Assembly (NCBI GenBank): GCA_038223055.1
Contig: JBBRHF010000074.1
Coordinates: 1-18,866 of the forward strand
Reading direction: 5' to 3'
DNA length: 18,866 nucleotides
Origin: JBBRHF01 sp038223055
GTDB lineage: Bacteria; Actinomycetota; Actinomycetes; JACCUZ01
Shown here one piece after another: positions 6,126 to 13,587 of the stretch. Every line of letters starts with the position of its first letter. The stretch's first letter is position 1. A model generated the notes under the pieces. It made no database searches and was not told where the DNA came from. It saw only the letters and a program-made list of their open reading frames with translations. The position numbers and the translations under genes are program-made.

Positions 6126-6446
6126 GTGAACCTCATCACCGGCGTGCAGACCTCGGTGCTCTATGTGCTGGCCGCGGTGTCGCTGGGACTGACCGGCTTC
6201 GCTGCCGTCAACTCCCTGTTCCACAGCCCGAGCCAATACCAGGCGGTCGGCCGACAGACCAAGCCGTTCTGGGCCGGGATCCTCGGGATCGCATTCTTGC
6301 TCAGCATCGTGTCGATCGCCCAGCCCCTGAGCCTGTTCAACCTCATCGCCGTCATCGCTGCCGGGGTCTACCTGGCCGACCAGCGGCCCAAGCTCCTGCA
6401 GGTCAGGGGCGGACGGGGTTCTTCCGGTCCCTACGGCCCCTACTGA
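6126..6446 (+). CDS. DUF2516 small membrane protein (Rv0476-like)
   Basis: This 106-residue integral membrane protein has three hydrophobic helices at about residues 8-31, 48-65 and 68-84. Between helices 1 and 2 is a short polar loop (SPSQYQAVGRQTKP). The C terminus is short and basic and ends GPYGPY. Size, helix layout and position downstream of an HbhA-like gene match the DUF2516 family, including Rv0476. Its biochemical role is not known. The GTG start at 6126 is supported by the TAGGCT hexamer 6 bases upstream. Its stop is 24 bases from the end of the convergent SDR gene. Confidence 0.82.
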   Translation: MNLITGVQTSVLYVLAAVSLGLTGFAAVNSLFHSPSQYQAVGRQTKPFWAGILGIAFLLSIVSIAQPLSLFNLIAVIAAGVYLADQRPKLLQVRGGRGSSGPYGPY

Positions 6447-6470
6447 CCGCGCCGCCAGCCTTTGCGAGGG

Positions 6471-7217
6471 TCAGGTGGGCGGCGTGCGGTGGACCTTGTG
6501 CGCGGCGGCCTGGGCGAGCGGCTTGACCACCAGCAGGTCGATGTCCACGTGCGGCGGTCGAGTGACGCACCAGGACACGCAGTCGGCGATGTCCTCGGCG
6601 GTGAGCGGGTTGTCCACTCCCCCGTAGACGCTCTTCGCCCGGGCCTCGTCACCGCCGAATCGCACGAGTGAGAAGCCCTCGGTCTCGACCATGCCGGGCG
6701 CGATCTCGGTGATCCGCACCGGGCTCCCGCACAGCTCGAGCCGCAACGTCTCGGCGATCACCGCCGCCCCGTGCTTGGCGGCGGCGTAGCCACCCCCGCC
6801 TTCGTAGACGATGCGCCCCGCGGTCGAGCCGATGATGACGATGTGGCCCTGACCGCTCGCTTCCAGGGCCGGCAGCAGCGCCTGGGTGACCCGCAGGACG
6901 CCCAGCACGTCCACGTCGTACATGCGCGCCCAGTCCTCGACCTTGGCGTCCCGGATGGGGTCCAGGCCCAGGGCCAGCCCGGCGTTGTTGACCAGGACAG
7001 TGCACTCGCGCACCTCGCGGCCGAGGGCGGCGACCGACTCCGGCGCAGTCACGTCCAGCTCGAGCACCCGGGCGCCGATCTGCTCCCCGAGGGCGGTCAG
7101 CCGGTCCAGCCGCCTGGCCGCGATCACCACGTCGAATCCGTCGGCGACGAGGCGCCGGGCGGTGGCCGCCCCGATCCCGCTGCTCGCACCGGTCACTACC
7201 GCCGTACCGCGCGTCAT
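6471..7217 (-). CDS. Short-chain dehydrogenase/reductase, YdfG-like
   Basis: This 248-residue classical SDR has a complete motif set: TGASSGIG (9-16, NADP(H) binding), NNAG (77-80), the catalytic Ser131 in STAGR, and Tyr144-x-x-x-Lys148. Arg residues after the second strand (AARRLDRL) favour NADP(H). The C-terminal segment RPPHVDIDLLVVKPLAQA resembles the NADP-dependent serine/3-hydroxy acid dehydrogenase subgroup (E. coli YdfG). A 3-hydroxy acid or similar substrate is therefore plausible but unproven. The ATG at 7217 has GGAG 7 bases upstream. It is divergent from mshA across 124 bases and convergent with the DUF2516 gene. It is not obviously part of a pathway here. Confidence 0.9.
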   Translation of the reverse strand: MTRGTAVVTGASSGIGAATARRLVADGFDVVIAARRLDRLTALGEQIGARVLELDVTAPESVAALGREVRECTVLVNNAGLALGLDPIRDAKVEDWARMYDVDVLGVLRVTQALLPALEASGQGHIVIIGSTAGRIVYEGGGGYAAAKHGAAVIAETLRLELCGSPVRITEIAPGMVETEGFSLVRFGGDEARAKSVYGGVDNPLTAEDIADCVSWCVTRPPHVDIDLLVVKPLAQAAAHKVHRTPPT

Positions 7218-7341
7218 CAGCTTGCTCCAGGTCGCTCGCCGGATCCGATCGGCTCATCCTCCCAGGCGCCATGGCCCGGTGGGGGAATCGGGGGAGGCCG
7301 GGCCGGGTTGGGTCAGGTGTCCACGGGAAGGTGTCCTGCGC

Positions 7342-8637
7342 ATGCCCTTGTTGCCCCCACGGCGGCGTCTGCCACGTCGGGTCGCGATGCTTAGCGTCCA
7401 CACGTCGCCGTTGGACCAGCCGGGCACGGGCGACGCGGGCGGCATGAACGTCTACGTCGTCGAGCTCGCCCGCCAGCTGGCCGGGCTCGGGGTCGAGGTC
7501 GACGTGATCACCCGGGCCACCCGGTCCGGTCTCGAACCTGTCGTCGAGATGGCCCCCGGCGTCACCGTGCGCCACGTCACGGCCGGCCCGTTCGAGGGTC
7601 TGGCCAAGGAGGACCTGCCCGCCCAGCTGTGCGCGTTCACCTCGGGGGTGATGCGGATCGAGGCAGTCCGCGAGCCCGGCTTCTACGATCTGGTGCACTC
7701 GCACTACTGGCTGTCCGGCCAGGTTGGCTGGCTCGCGTCCGAGCGCTGGGACGTGCCGCTGGTGCACTCGATGCACACCATGGCCAAGGTCAAGAACCTC
7801 ACCCTCGCCGAGGGCGAGTCACCCGAGCCGCTCGCCCGCGCCATCGGCGAGGCCCAGGTGGTGGTTGCTGCGGACCGGCTCGTCGCCAACACCGACGAGG
7901 AGGGCGCCCAGCTCGTCGTGCTCTTCGACGCCGACCCCGACCGGGTGATCACCGTGCCGCCGGGCGTGGACCTTGAGGTGTTCCGGCCGGTCGACGGGGC
8001 GTCCGCGCGGGCCCGGCTGGGACTGCCGCCGGACGCGCTGGTCCTGTTGTTCGTGGGGCGCATCCAGCCGCTCAAGGCTCCCGACGTGCTGCTCCGAGCC
8101 GTCTCCCGGCTGCTGGCCGACCGGCCCGGGCTGCGGGACCGGCTCGTCGTGGCTGTGGTCGGCGGGCCCTCCGGCTCCGGGCTGGCCCATCCCGAATCGC
8201 TGCAGTCCCTCGCCGCCGACCTCGGCGTGGCCGACGTCGTCCGGTTCACCAAGCCCGTCCCCCAGGTCGAGCTGCCGGAGTGGTACCGCAGTGCCGACCT
8301 CACCGTCGTCCCGTCCTACAGCGAGTCGTTCGGGCTCGTGGCCATCGAGTCCCAGGCCTGCGGAACGCCGGTGGTCGCTGCCGCCGTCGGTGGGCTGCGC
8401 ACCGCCGTCGCCGACTCCGTGTCTGGGGTGTTGGTGCCCGGCCACGACCCTCACGACTACGCCCGGGTCATCGGCGACCTGCTCGCAGACCCCGCCCGCC
8501 GGGCACGGCTCTCCCGGGGTGCGCTGGCGCACGCCGCCCGGTTCGGCTGGCCGGCGACCGCCGCCGGCATGCTCGACGTCTACGTCGACGCGCTCGAGGC
8601 GCGGGCGACCCCCACACGGCTGGCGGTGAGCCGATGA
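7342..8637 (+). CDS. mshA: D-inositol-3-phosphate glycosyltransferase MshA
   Basis: This enzyme carries out the first committed step of mycothiol synthesis: transfer of GlcNAc from UDP-GlcNAc to 1L-myo-inositol-1-phosphate. The 431-residue GT4-family GT-B protein carries the MshA signature HTSPLDQPGTGDAGGMNVYV (about 20-39), HSHYWLSGQVG, HTMAKVKN and, in the C-terminal domain, PSYSESFGLVAIE with the E-x7-E pair Glu328/Glu336. I start it at ATG 7342, after GGGAAGG at about 10 bases. The ATG at 7387 (MLSVHTSP) is a less likely alternative, as homologues carry a short basic leader. The stop overlaps the next ATG (ATGA). The order mshA-ybjN-gpm-senX3-regX3 matches M. tuberculosis. Confidence 0.95.
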   Translation: MPLLPPRRRLPRRVAMLSVHTSPLDQPGTGDAGGMNVYVVELARQLAGLGVEVDVITRATRSGLEPVVEMAPGVTVRHVTAGPFEGLAKEDLPAQLCAFTSGVMRIEAVREPGFYDLVHSHYWLSGQVGWLASERWDVPLVHSMHTMAKVKNLTLAEGESPEPLARAIGEAQVVVAADRLVANTDEEGAQLVVLFDADPDRVITVPPGVDLEVFRPVDGASARARLGLPPDALVLLFVGRIQPLKAPDVLLRAVSRLLADRPGLRDRLVVAVVGGPSGSGLAHPESLQSLAADLGVADVVRFTKPVPQVELPEWYRSADLTVVPSYSESFGLVAIESQACGTPVVAAAVGGLRTAVADSVSGVLVPGHDPHDYARVIGDLLADPARRARLSRGALAHAARFGWPATAAGMLDVYVDALEARATPTRLAVSR

Positions 8638-9122
8638 CCGACCCCGCGCTCGACGTACTGTGCTTGGCGCTGGCCGGGGCGGGCTTGGAGTTCGAGCAGC
8701 CCCAACCCGACACGGTCGTGGTCGTGCTCCCGGGCGAGCGCAAGCTCAAGACGACCTGCTCGTTCGTCATCGGTCGACACAGCGTGTCGGTCAACGCGTT
8801 CGTCGCGCGTGCCCCGGATGAGAACCACGCCGCCGTCTATCGCTGGCTGCTCGAACGCAACACCAAGATGTACGCCGTGTCGTTCGCCCTGGACCACCTC
8901 GGAGACATCTTCCTCACCGGCCGGCTGCCGCTGGCCTCCCTGTCCGTCGAGGAGGTCGACCGGGTCCTGGGCTGCGTGCTCGACTATGCCGACTCGGCCT
9001 TCAACACCATCCTCGAGCTCGGCTTCGCTTCGGCCATCCGCACCGAATGGGCCTGGCGACTCAGTCGCGGCGAGCCGACCGCCAATCTCGACGCGTTCCG
9101 CCATCTCGCCCCTCCCGACTGA
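8634..9122 (+). CDS. YbjN domain-containing protein
   Basis: This 162-residue cytoplasmic protein of the YbjN/type III secretion chaperone-like family is recognised from KLKTTCSFVIGRHSVSVNAF (38-57) and the helix-rich second half with LERNTKMYAVSFALDHLGD. It also carries the neighbourhood's usual length and place directly after mshA (Rv0487 in M. tuberculosis). Its ATG overlaps the mshA stop in ATGA, so translation is coupled. A molecular function is not established for these actinobacterial members. The conserved linkage hints at a role near mycothiol or central metabolism, but nothing in the sequence shows it. Confidence 0.88.
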   Translation: MTDPALDVLCLALAGAGLEFEQPQPDTVVVVLPGERKLKTTCSFVIGRHSVSVNAFVARAPDENHAAVYRWLLERNTKMYAVSFALDHLGDIFLTGRLPLASLSVEEVDRVLGCVLDYADSAFNTILELGFASAIRTEWAWRLSRGEPTANLDAFRHLAPPD

Positions 9123-9153
9123 GGCGTGGCTGACGATCTGGCAGGCTTCGGTC

Positions 9154-9903
9154 ATGAGCGAACTCACCCTCGTCCTGCTCCGCCACGGCCAGAGCGACTG
9201 GAACCAGAAGAACCTGTTCACCGGCTGGGTCGACGTCGACCTCAGCTCGCAGGGCGAGGAGGAAGCCCGCCGCGGCGGTGAGCTGCTGCTCGAAGCCGGG
9301 CTGCGTCCCGACGTCGTACACACCTCGGTGATGCGCCGGGCGATCCGCACCGCCGAGATCGCCCTGAACGCCGCCGACCTGCTATGGCTGCCGGTGCGCC
9401 GAAGCTGGCGGCTCAACGAGCGCCACTACGGCGCGTTGCAAGGCAAGGACAAGAAGCAGACCCTGGAGCAGTACGGCGAGGAGCAGTTCATGCTCTGGCG
9501 CCGGTCCTACGACACGCCGCCGCCGCCGATCGCGGACGACGACGAGTGGAGCCAGCTTGGCCACCGTCCCTACGCATCGCTACCGGACGAGGTCCAGCCG
9601 CGCACCGAGTGCCTCAAAGACGTCGTCGTGCGGATGCTGCCCTACTGGTACGACGCGATCGTGCCGGACCTGCTCGCCTCGCGAACCGTCCTCGTCGCGG
9701 CGCACGGCAACTCGCTGCGGGCGCTGGTCAAGCACCTGGACGGCATCTCCGACGACGCCATCTCGGGGCTGAACATTCCCACCGGCATCCCTCTGGTCTA
9801 CCGGCTGGACGAGCAGTTCCACCCGACGGTGAGCGGCGGGGAATACCTCGACCCGGCCGCAGCCGCCGCGTCGATCGAGGCGGTCAAGAACCAGGGCCGG
9901 TGA
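9154..9903 (+). CDS. gpmA: 2,3-bisphosphoglycerate-dependent phosphoglycerate mutase
   Basis: The enzyme interconverts 3- and 2-phosphoglycerate in glycolysis and gluconeogenesis. The 249-residue protein has the histidine phosphatase fold with the phospho-acceptor His11 in LRHGQSDWN, Arg61/Arg62 after HTSVM, the acid Glu89 in LNERHYGALQGKDK and the second catalytic His184 in AHGNSLRAL. Length is that of the dPGM family. The start ATG at 9154 gives the conserved N terminus MSELTLVLLRHG. It lies 31 bases after ybjN and shares its direction, so it is probably in the mshA operon. Its stop is 7 bases from the end of convergent phoU, leaving no room for a separate terminator. Confidence 0.96.
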   Translation: MSELTLVLLRHGQSDWNQKNLFTGWVDVDLSSQGEEEARRGGELLLEAGLRPDVVHTSVMRRAIRTAEIALNAADLLWLPVRRSWRLNERHYGALQGKDKKQTLEQYGEEQFMLWRRSYDTPPPPIADDDEWSQLGHRPYASLPDEVQPRTECLKDVVVRMLPYWYDAIVPDLLASRTVLVAAHGNSLRALVKHLDGISDDAISGLNIPTGIPLVYRLDEQFHPTVSGGEYLDPAAAAASIEAVKNQGR

Positions 9904-9910
9904 GCCCGGC

Positions 9911-10573
9911 TCAGCCGCGGGCAGCGACCTCGTCGGCGGGAAGTCCGGTCACCAAGTAGACGACCCGGCGAGCGACGGTGACCGCGTGGTCGGCGAAGCG
10001 CTCGTAGTAGCGACCGACGAGCGTGATGTCGATGGCCGCCTCCACGCCATAGGGCGAGGCCGGGTCGAGCAGGGCGGTGAACAGCGCCCGGTGCAGCTCG
10101 TCCATCTCGTCGTCGTCGCGCTCGAGCTCGAGTGCCGCGGTGACGTCCTTGGTGGCGATGACGCTGCCGGCCTTCGCGACGATGCGCTCGGCCACCTGGC
10201 TCATCTCGAGCAGGGTCGGCCGCAGCTCCGGCGGCACGGCCGAGTTCGGGAACCGCCGTCGGGACGCTCGGGCGACGTGGCGGGCGAGGTCGCCCATCCG
10301 CTCGAGCTCGGCGCTGATCCGCAGTGTGGTCAGGATCGTGCGCAGGTCGGTGGCGACCGGCTGCTGGCGGGCCAGCAGGTCCAGCGCCGTGGCGTCGAGG
10401 TGGTCGCGCAACTGGTCGACGGCGTCGTCGGCGCCGATGACGCTCTCGGCCAGGGCCAGGTCGGCGTCAAGCAGCGCGCTGGATGCGCGGTTGATGGCCG
10501 ACCCGACCAGCCGGGTCATCTCGACCAGCTCGTTGGTCAGGCCGTCGAGTTCCTGGTGGTAAGCGTCGCGCAT
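9911..10573 (-). CDS. phoU: Phosphate signalling regulator PhoU
   Basis: The 220-residue all-helical protein contains two PhoU three-helix repeats. Each carries a metal-cluster motif: ELERMGDLARH (89-99) and YYERFADHAVTVARR (189-203). PhoU couples the Pst phosphate transporter to the SenX3/PhoR kinase and keeps it in phosphatase mode when phosphate is ample. The ATG at 10573 has AGGAGG 4 bases upstream, which decides it against a longer open frame running into the senX3 promoter. The gene is divergent from senX3-regX3 across 140 bases containing a PHO-box-like repeat, the arrangement known from Streptomyces phoU-phoRP. No Pst genes are in the window. Confidence 0.95.
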   Translation of the reverse strand: MRDAYHQELDGLTNELVEMTRLVGSAINRASSALLDADLALAESVIGADDAVDQLRDHLDATALDLLARQQPVATDLRTILTTLRISAELERMGDLARHVARASRRRFPNSAVPPELRPTLLEMSQVAERIVAKAGSVIATKDVTAALELERDDDEMDELHRALFTALLDPASPYGVEAAIDITLVGRYYERFADHAVTVARRVVYLVTGLPADEVAARG

Positions 10574-10577
10574 GTGT

Positions 10578-10583
10578 CCTCCT
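10578..10583 (-). promoter_or_regulatory. Shine-Dalgarno sequence of phoU
   Basis: AGGAGG on the minus strand sits 4 bases before the ATG at 10573 and selects this start. Confidence 0.8.
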
Positions 10584-10614
10584 GGGTGTCGCGACCGGCA
10601 GCGTGTCAGCGGCC

Positions 10615-10643
10615 GGTGAACGAGCTCTGGCGTCGAGGTGAAC
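10615..10643. promoter_or_regulatory. PHO-box-like direct repeat between phoU and senX3
   Basis: The heptamer GGTGAAC occurs at 10615-10621 and 10637-10643, that is GTTCACC on the minus strand, the direct-repeat unit of actinobacterial PhoP/RegX3 sites. The 22-base spacing is two 11-base units, and the middle unit is degenerate. This is the expected place for autoregulation of phoU and senX3-regX3. Confidence 0.6.
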
Positions 10644-10695
10644 AGTGGACGACGTGGCTGTGGCGGTGCCGTCGTCGTACAAGGTCGGGTCAGGG

Positions 10696-10718
10696 CCCAC
10701 CTACGATTCGTAGGTGGG
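10696..10718. promoter_or_regulatory. Palindrome overlapping the -10 and start codon of senX3
   Basis: CCCACCTACG and CGTAGGTGGG form a perfect 10-base inverted repeat around ATT. The repeat contains the -10-like TACGAT (10702-10707) and the GTG start (10714-10716). It could be an operator or, in longer transcripts, a hairpin hiding the start codon. Confidence 0.6.
10702..10707 (+). promoter_or_regulatory. -10 hexamer of senX3-regX3
   Basis: TACGAT lies 6 bases before the GTG at 10714, so the transcript would be leaderless. No good -35 is visible, which would fit activator dependence on the upstream PHO-box-like repeat. Confidence 0.5.
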
Positions 10719-11886
10719 AGAGAACCTGGTCGCCGCCGTGAGCGCCCTGGTCGGGCTGCTTGTCGGTGTCTTCTCAGTCTTGGCGGTGCGGGCCAGCGAA
10801 CGGGAACGCGAGCGGGAGGCACCGACGTCGCCCACCACGCCGTCGGCGCTGCTGCCGGGAGTGGCGGACGTGCTCGCGGTGCTGCGCTCGTCGACCGTGG
10901 TGCTCGATGGCGGCGAACAGGTGGTGCGGGCAAGTCCCTCAGCCTACGCCTACGGCATGGTGCGCGACGGTCGGATCGTCGTGCCCGACCTGCTGCACCT
11001 GGCCCGCCTCGTGCGCCGTGACGGCGAGATCCGCGAGACCGACATCGAGTTGCCTCGCGGCCCGCTCGGTGGCGGCAAGGTCTCGGTGCTGGTCCGGATC
11101 GCCCCGCTGGGGCCGTCTGCGGTGCTGCTGCTGGTTGAGGACCGCACCGAGGCGCTGCGCGTGGACGCCGTACGCCGTGACTTCGTTGCGAACGTCAGCC
11201 ACGAGCTCAAGACCCCCGTCGGCGCTGTGGCCCTGCTGTCCGAGGCCATGATCGACGCTGCAGGAGACCCGGCGGCCGTCGTCCGCTTTGCGGGACGGAT
11301 GCAGCATGAGGCGACCCGGCTCTCCCAGCTCGTGCAGGACATCATCGACCTGTCCCGCCTGCAGGGGCACGACCCGCTGCAGTCGCCTGAGCTGGTGGCT
11401 CTGGACGAGGTCGTCATGGAGGCCGTCGACCGTTCCCGGCTCGCGGCCGAGACCAAGGACGTCACTGTGGTCGTCGGCGGCGACAGGGGGCTGTGCGTGA
11501 ACGGCGACGGGCGCCAGCTCGGGATGGCCCTGGGCAACCTGGTCGACAACGCAGTACGTCACAGCCCGCCGGGGACTCGCGTCGGTGTCGCCATGCGCCG
11601 GGCACCGGCGGACCGGTCGCACGCCGCAGGCATCGTCGAGATCAGCGTCACCGACGAGGGTGACGGCATCCCGCGCGAGGAGATCGCCCGGGTCTTCGAG
11701 CGGTTCTACCGCGTCGACGCCGCCCGGTCGCGGGACACCGGAGGCACCGGCCTGGGCCTGGCGATCGCCAAGCACGTCGCCGTCGGCCACGGCGGCGAGG
11801 TCACAGTGTGGAGTGTGGAAGGGTCCGGGTCAACGTTCACCCTGCGTCTGCCCGGTGCCGTGCTCATGTCGAAGGAGAGAGCGTGA
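10714..11886 (+). CDS. senX3: Sensor histidine kinase SenX3 (PhoR-type)
   Basis: This kinase of the phosphate-responsive two-component system phosphorylates RegX3. The 390 residues contain one N-terminal membrane helix (about 5-26), a charged RASEREREREA linker, a PAS-like region (about 50-150), the H-box VSHELKTP with phospho-acceptor His163, and the ATPase boxes NLVDNAVRHS (275-284), DEGDGI, FERFYRVD and GGTGLGLAI (343-351). No extracytoplasmic sensor domain is present, as in mycobacterial SenX3. Signal input is therefore expected through PhoU/Pst or the PAS domain. The GTG at 10714 is inside a palindrome and 6 bases after a -10 hexamer. The stop overlaps the regX3 start (GTGA). Confidence 0.94.
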   Translation: MGENLVAAVSALVGLLVGVFSVLAVRASEREREREAPTSPTTPSALLPGVADVLAVLRSSTVVLDGGEQVVRASPSAYAYGMVRDGRIVVPDLLHLARLVRRDGEIRETDIELPRGPLGGGKVSVLVRIAPLGPSAVLLLVEDRTEALRVDAVRRDFVANVSHELKTPVGAVALLSEAMIDAAGDPAAVVRFAGRMQHEATRLSQLVQDIIDLSRLQGHDPLQSPELVALDEVVMEAVDRSRLAAETKDVTVVVGGDRGLCVNGDGRQLGMALGNLVDNAVRHSPPGTRVGVAMRRAPADRSHAAGIVEISVTDEGDGIPREEIARVFERFYRVDAARSRDTGGTGLGLAIAKHVAVGHGGEVTVWSVEGSGSTFTLRLPGAVLMSKERA

Positions 11887-12563
11887 CTCGGATCTTGGTC
11901 GTCGAGGACGAGGAGTCGCTGAGCGACCCGCTGTCCTACATGTTGCGCAAGGAGGGTTTCGAGGTGACGGTCTCGCGGACCGGACCCGATGCCCTGCAGC
12001 AGTTCGATCGCCATGGCGCCGACCTCGTGCTGCTCGACCTGATGCTGCCCGGGTTGTCTGGCACTGAGGTGTGCCGGGCGTTGCGGGCCAAGTCGTTGGT
12101 GCCGGTGATCATGCTGACCGCCAAGGACAGCGAGGTCGACAAGGTCGTGGGGCTCGAACTCGGGGCCGACGACTACGTCACCAAGCCCTACTCTGCCCGA
12201 GAGCTCGTGGCGCGTATCCGTGCCGTCCTGCGTCGGCAGGGTGAACCCGAGGACCTGGTGCCAGCGACGATCGAGGCCGGCCCCGTGCGGATGGACGTCG
12301 AGCGACACGTCGTCAGCGTCGGCGGGGACCCGGTGTCGCTGCCGCTCAAGGAGTTCGAGCTGCTTGAGCTGCTGCTGCGCAACGCCGGCCGGGTGCTCAC
12401 CCGCGGCCAGCTGATCGACCGGGTCTGGGGATCGGACTACGTCGGGGACACCAAGACCCTCGACGTTCACGTCAAGCGGCTGCGAGCCAAGATCGAGCCC
12501 GACCCAGCGGCGCCGCGCCACATCGTCACCGTGCGCGGGCTCGGCTACAAGTTCGAGACGTAG
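11883..12563 (+). CDS. regX3: Response regulator RegX3 (PhoP-type, OmpR family)
   Basis: The 226-residue regulator has a receiver domain with acidic pair Glu8/Asp9, phospho-acceptor Asp52 in LVLLDLMLPG, the LTAKD switch segment and KPY with the conserved Lys. It is followed by an OmpR/PhoB winged helix (about 130-226) with LPLKEFELLELLLRNAGRVL and VHVKRLRAKIE as recognition elements. When phosphorylated by SenX3 it activates phosphate-starvation genes (pst, phosphatases) and its own operon. It starts at the GTG at 11883, which overlaps the senX3 stop, with GGAGAG about 5 bases upstream. A strong stem-loop with T-rich tail lies 140 bases downstream. Confidence 0.96.
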   Translation: MTRILVVEDEESLSDPLSYMLRKEGFEVTVSRTGPDALQQFDRHGADLVLLDLMLPGLSGTEVCRALRAKSLVPVIMLTAKDSEVDKVVGLELGADDYVTKPYSARELVARIRAVLRRQGEPEDLVPATIEAGPVRMDVERHVVSVGGDPVSLPLKEFELLELLLRNAGRVLTRGQLIDRVWGSDYVGDTKTLDVHVKRLRAKIEPDPAAPRHIVTVRGLGYKFET

Positions 12564-12702
12564 GCGTCGGGGGCGACCTGCGGGGCTGGGGCCGGCAGCC
12601 CGCTCACGCTGGACCTCACGCGGGTCAGGTGCCCGCTGTCGAGCGGGTGCTGCGCGCGAGCCAGTCCGAGGGTGACCCGGTGATCCGGTCGCCCTGAAAA
12701 CG

Positions 12703-12750
12703 CTGTAGCGCTGCCGCCAACATTGCCGGCAGCGCTACGGGGTTGCTTTT
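12703..12750 (+). terminator. Probable intrinsic terminator of senX3-regX3
   Basis: GTAGCGCTGCCG (12705-12716) pairs perfectly with CGGCAGCGCTAC (12727-12738) around a 10-base loop. Two further pairs extend the stem by one G-U and one C-G. GGGTTGCTTTT follows, giving a short T-tract at 12747-12750. Confidence 0.75.
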
Positions 12751-12837
12751 CGCCTCGGCAGGTGGTGCCGGACGAGCGCTCCGGCCGTTCCGTGCCGCGG
12801 TTCTGCCCGTTCGGTGCTGCGCGGGGCCTGGCGAGGT

Positions 12838-12861
12838 GGGCGAGGGGACGGGTGGGACGGG
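12838..12861 (+). other. Guanine-quadruplex-compatible tract
   Basis: Five runs of at least three G (12838-12840, 12844-12847, 12850-12852, 12854-12856, 12859-12861) are separated by 1-3 bases. This satisfies the G3-N1-7 quadruplex rule. It lies downstream of the regX3 terminator and just past the lipoprotein stop. Confidence 0.55.
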
Positions 12862-12899
12862 TGGTCGCGACGGTTCGGGGGACGGCGACGGCGACCGGC

Positions 12900-13523
12900 T
12901 CAGGGGGAGGGTGTCGGCGTCCCCGAAGCGGCACCTGACGGCGTCCCGGCGGCACCCGACGGCGTCGCCGAGATCGAAGCCGATGGTGTGGCCGACCCAG
13001 AACCGGACGGGGTTCCGGTCGTGGTGTCGGTCGGGGTTGGCGCGGCGGCGGGCGTCACGGTGGCGTAGTAGCCGGTCGCCGGCACGACCAGCGTCCGCAG
13101 TTGCAACGGCGCGGTCCCGCGGAACGACAGGACCAGGGTGATGAACTCGCCGGGCTTGGCCGTGATGTCGCGGATCTGCGCAGACGGGTTGGACTCAGCG
13201 TCGAGGGTGACCGCTTTGCCGGGCGCCAGCGTGCGCGACCCGGCGTAGTCGACCGTGCCCTTGTCGGAGGTCACCGCCGTGAGTTCGTCGGCGCGGTCGC
13301 CCCGGTTGACCACGGTCATGTTGATGACGCCGGTGGCGCCCCCCTCGGGTGCGACCACGATGCTGTTGAGGACCCGGATCGAGCCCGAGTTGCCGACGAT
13401 GCCGTCGCCGGGGGAGTAGGGCTTCTTGACGATCGCGTCCGGCCCCGAGGCGCAGGCGCCAAGCAGCAGGGTGGCGCCGATGGCTGACGCTATGGCGGGC
13501 GCTGGGATGCGGTGGCGGCTCAC
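12900..13523 (-). CDS. Secreted lipoprotein, LpqE-like
   Basis: The 207-residue precursor has a lipoprotein signal: RHR, a hydrophobic stretch (about 7-22) and lipobox LLGAC with Cys24. The folded part (about 45-150) reads NSIVVAPEGGATGVINMTVV, then NRGDRADELTAVTSDKG and LRTLVVPATGYY. It is immunoglobulin-like and resembles mycobacterial LpqE and, distantly, PCu(A)C copper chaperones. The His/Met copper ligands of PCu(A)C are absent: the only His is at residue 4, inside the signal. The C terminus (about 158-207) is a low-complexity Thr/Pro/Ser/Gly tail, likely cell-wall spanning. The GTG start lies 7 bases after a TACGCT hexamer. In M. tuberculosis lpqE neighbours carD, which supports the assignment. 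Function is unknown. Confidence 0.82.
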   Translation of the reverse strand: MSRHRIPAPAIASAIGATLLLGACASGPDAIVKKPYSPGDGIVGNSGSIRVLNSIVVAPEGGATGVINMTVVNRGDRADELTAVTSDKGTVDYAGSRTLAPGKAVTLDAESNPSAQIRDITAKPGEFITLVLSFRGTAPLQLRTLVVPATGYYATVTPAAAPTPTDTTTGTPSGSGSATPSASISATPSGAAGTPSGAASGTPTPSP

Positions 13524-13530
13524 GGCGCAC

Positions 13531-13536
13531 AGCGTA
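13531..13536 (-). promoter_or_regulatory. -10 hexamer of the lipoprotein gene
   Basis: TACGCT on the minus strand ends 7 bases before the GTG at 13523, again a leaderless arrangement. Confidence 0.5.
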
Positions 13537-13587
13537 GCGACGGCGCTGCGGACGTGGGTGCGCAGGCAGGCACCCTGCCCGGGTGGC

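Larger units (their letters stand above)
12564..12899. other. 336-base intergenic region between convergent regX3 and the lipoprotein gene
   Basis: No gene is supported here. The region holds a small imperfect stem (12670-12677 with 12687-12694), the likely regX3 terminator at 12703-12750 and a run of guanine tracts (12838-12861). Composition from 12830 onward is G-rich and repetitive. Confidence 0.65.

Noticed and set aside
6450..6484. Terminator hairpin between the convergent DUF2516 and SDR genes
   Set aside because: Only a 7-base stem with a 20-base loop, partly inside the SDR coding region.
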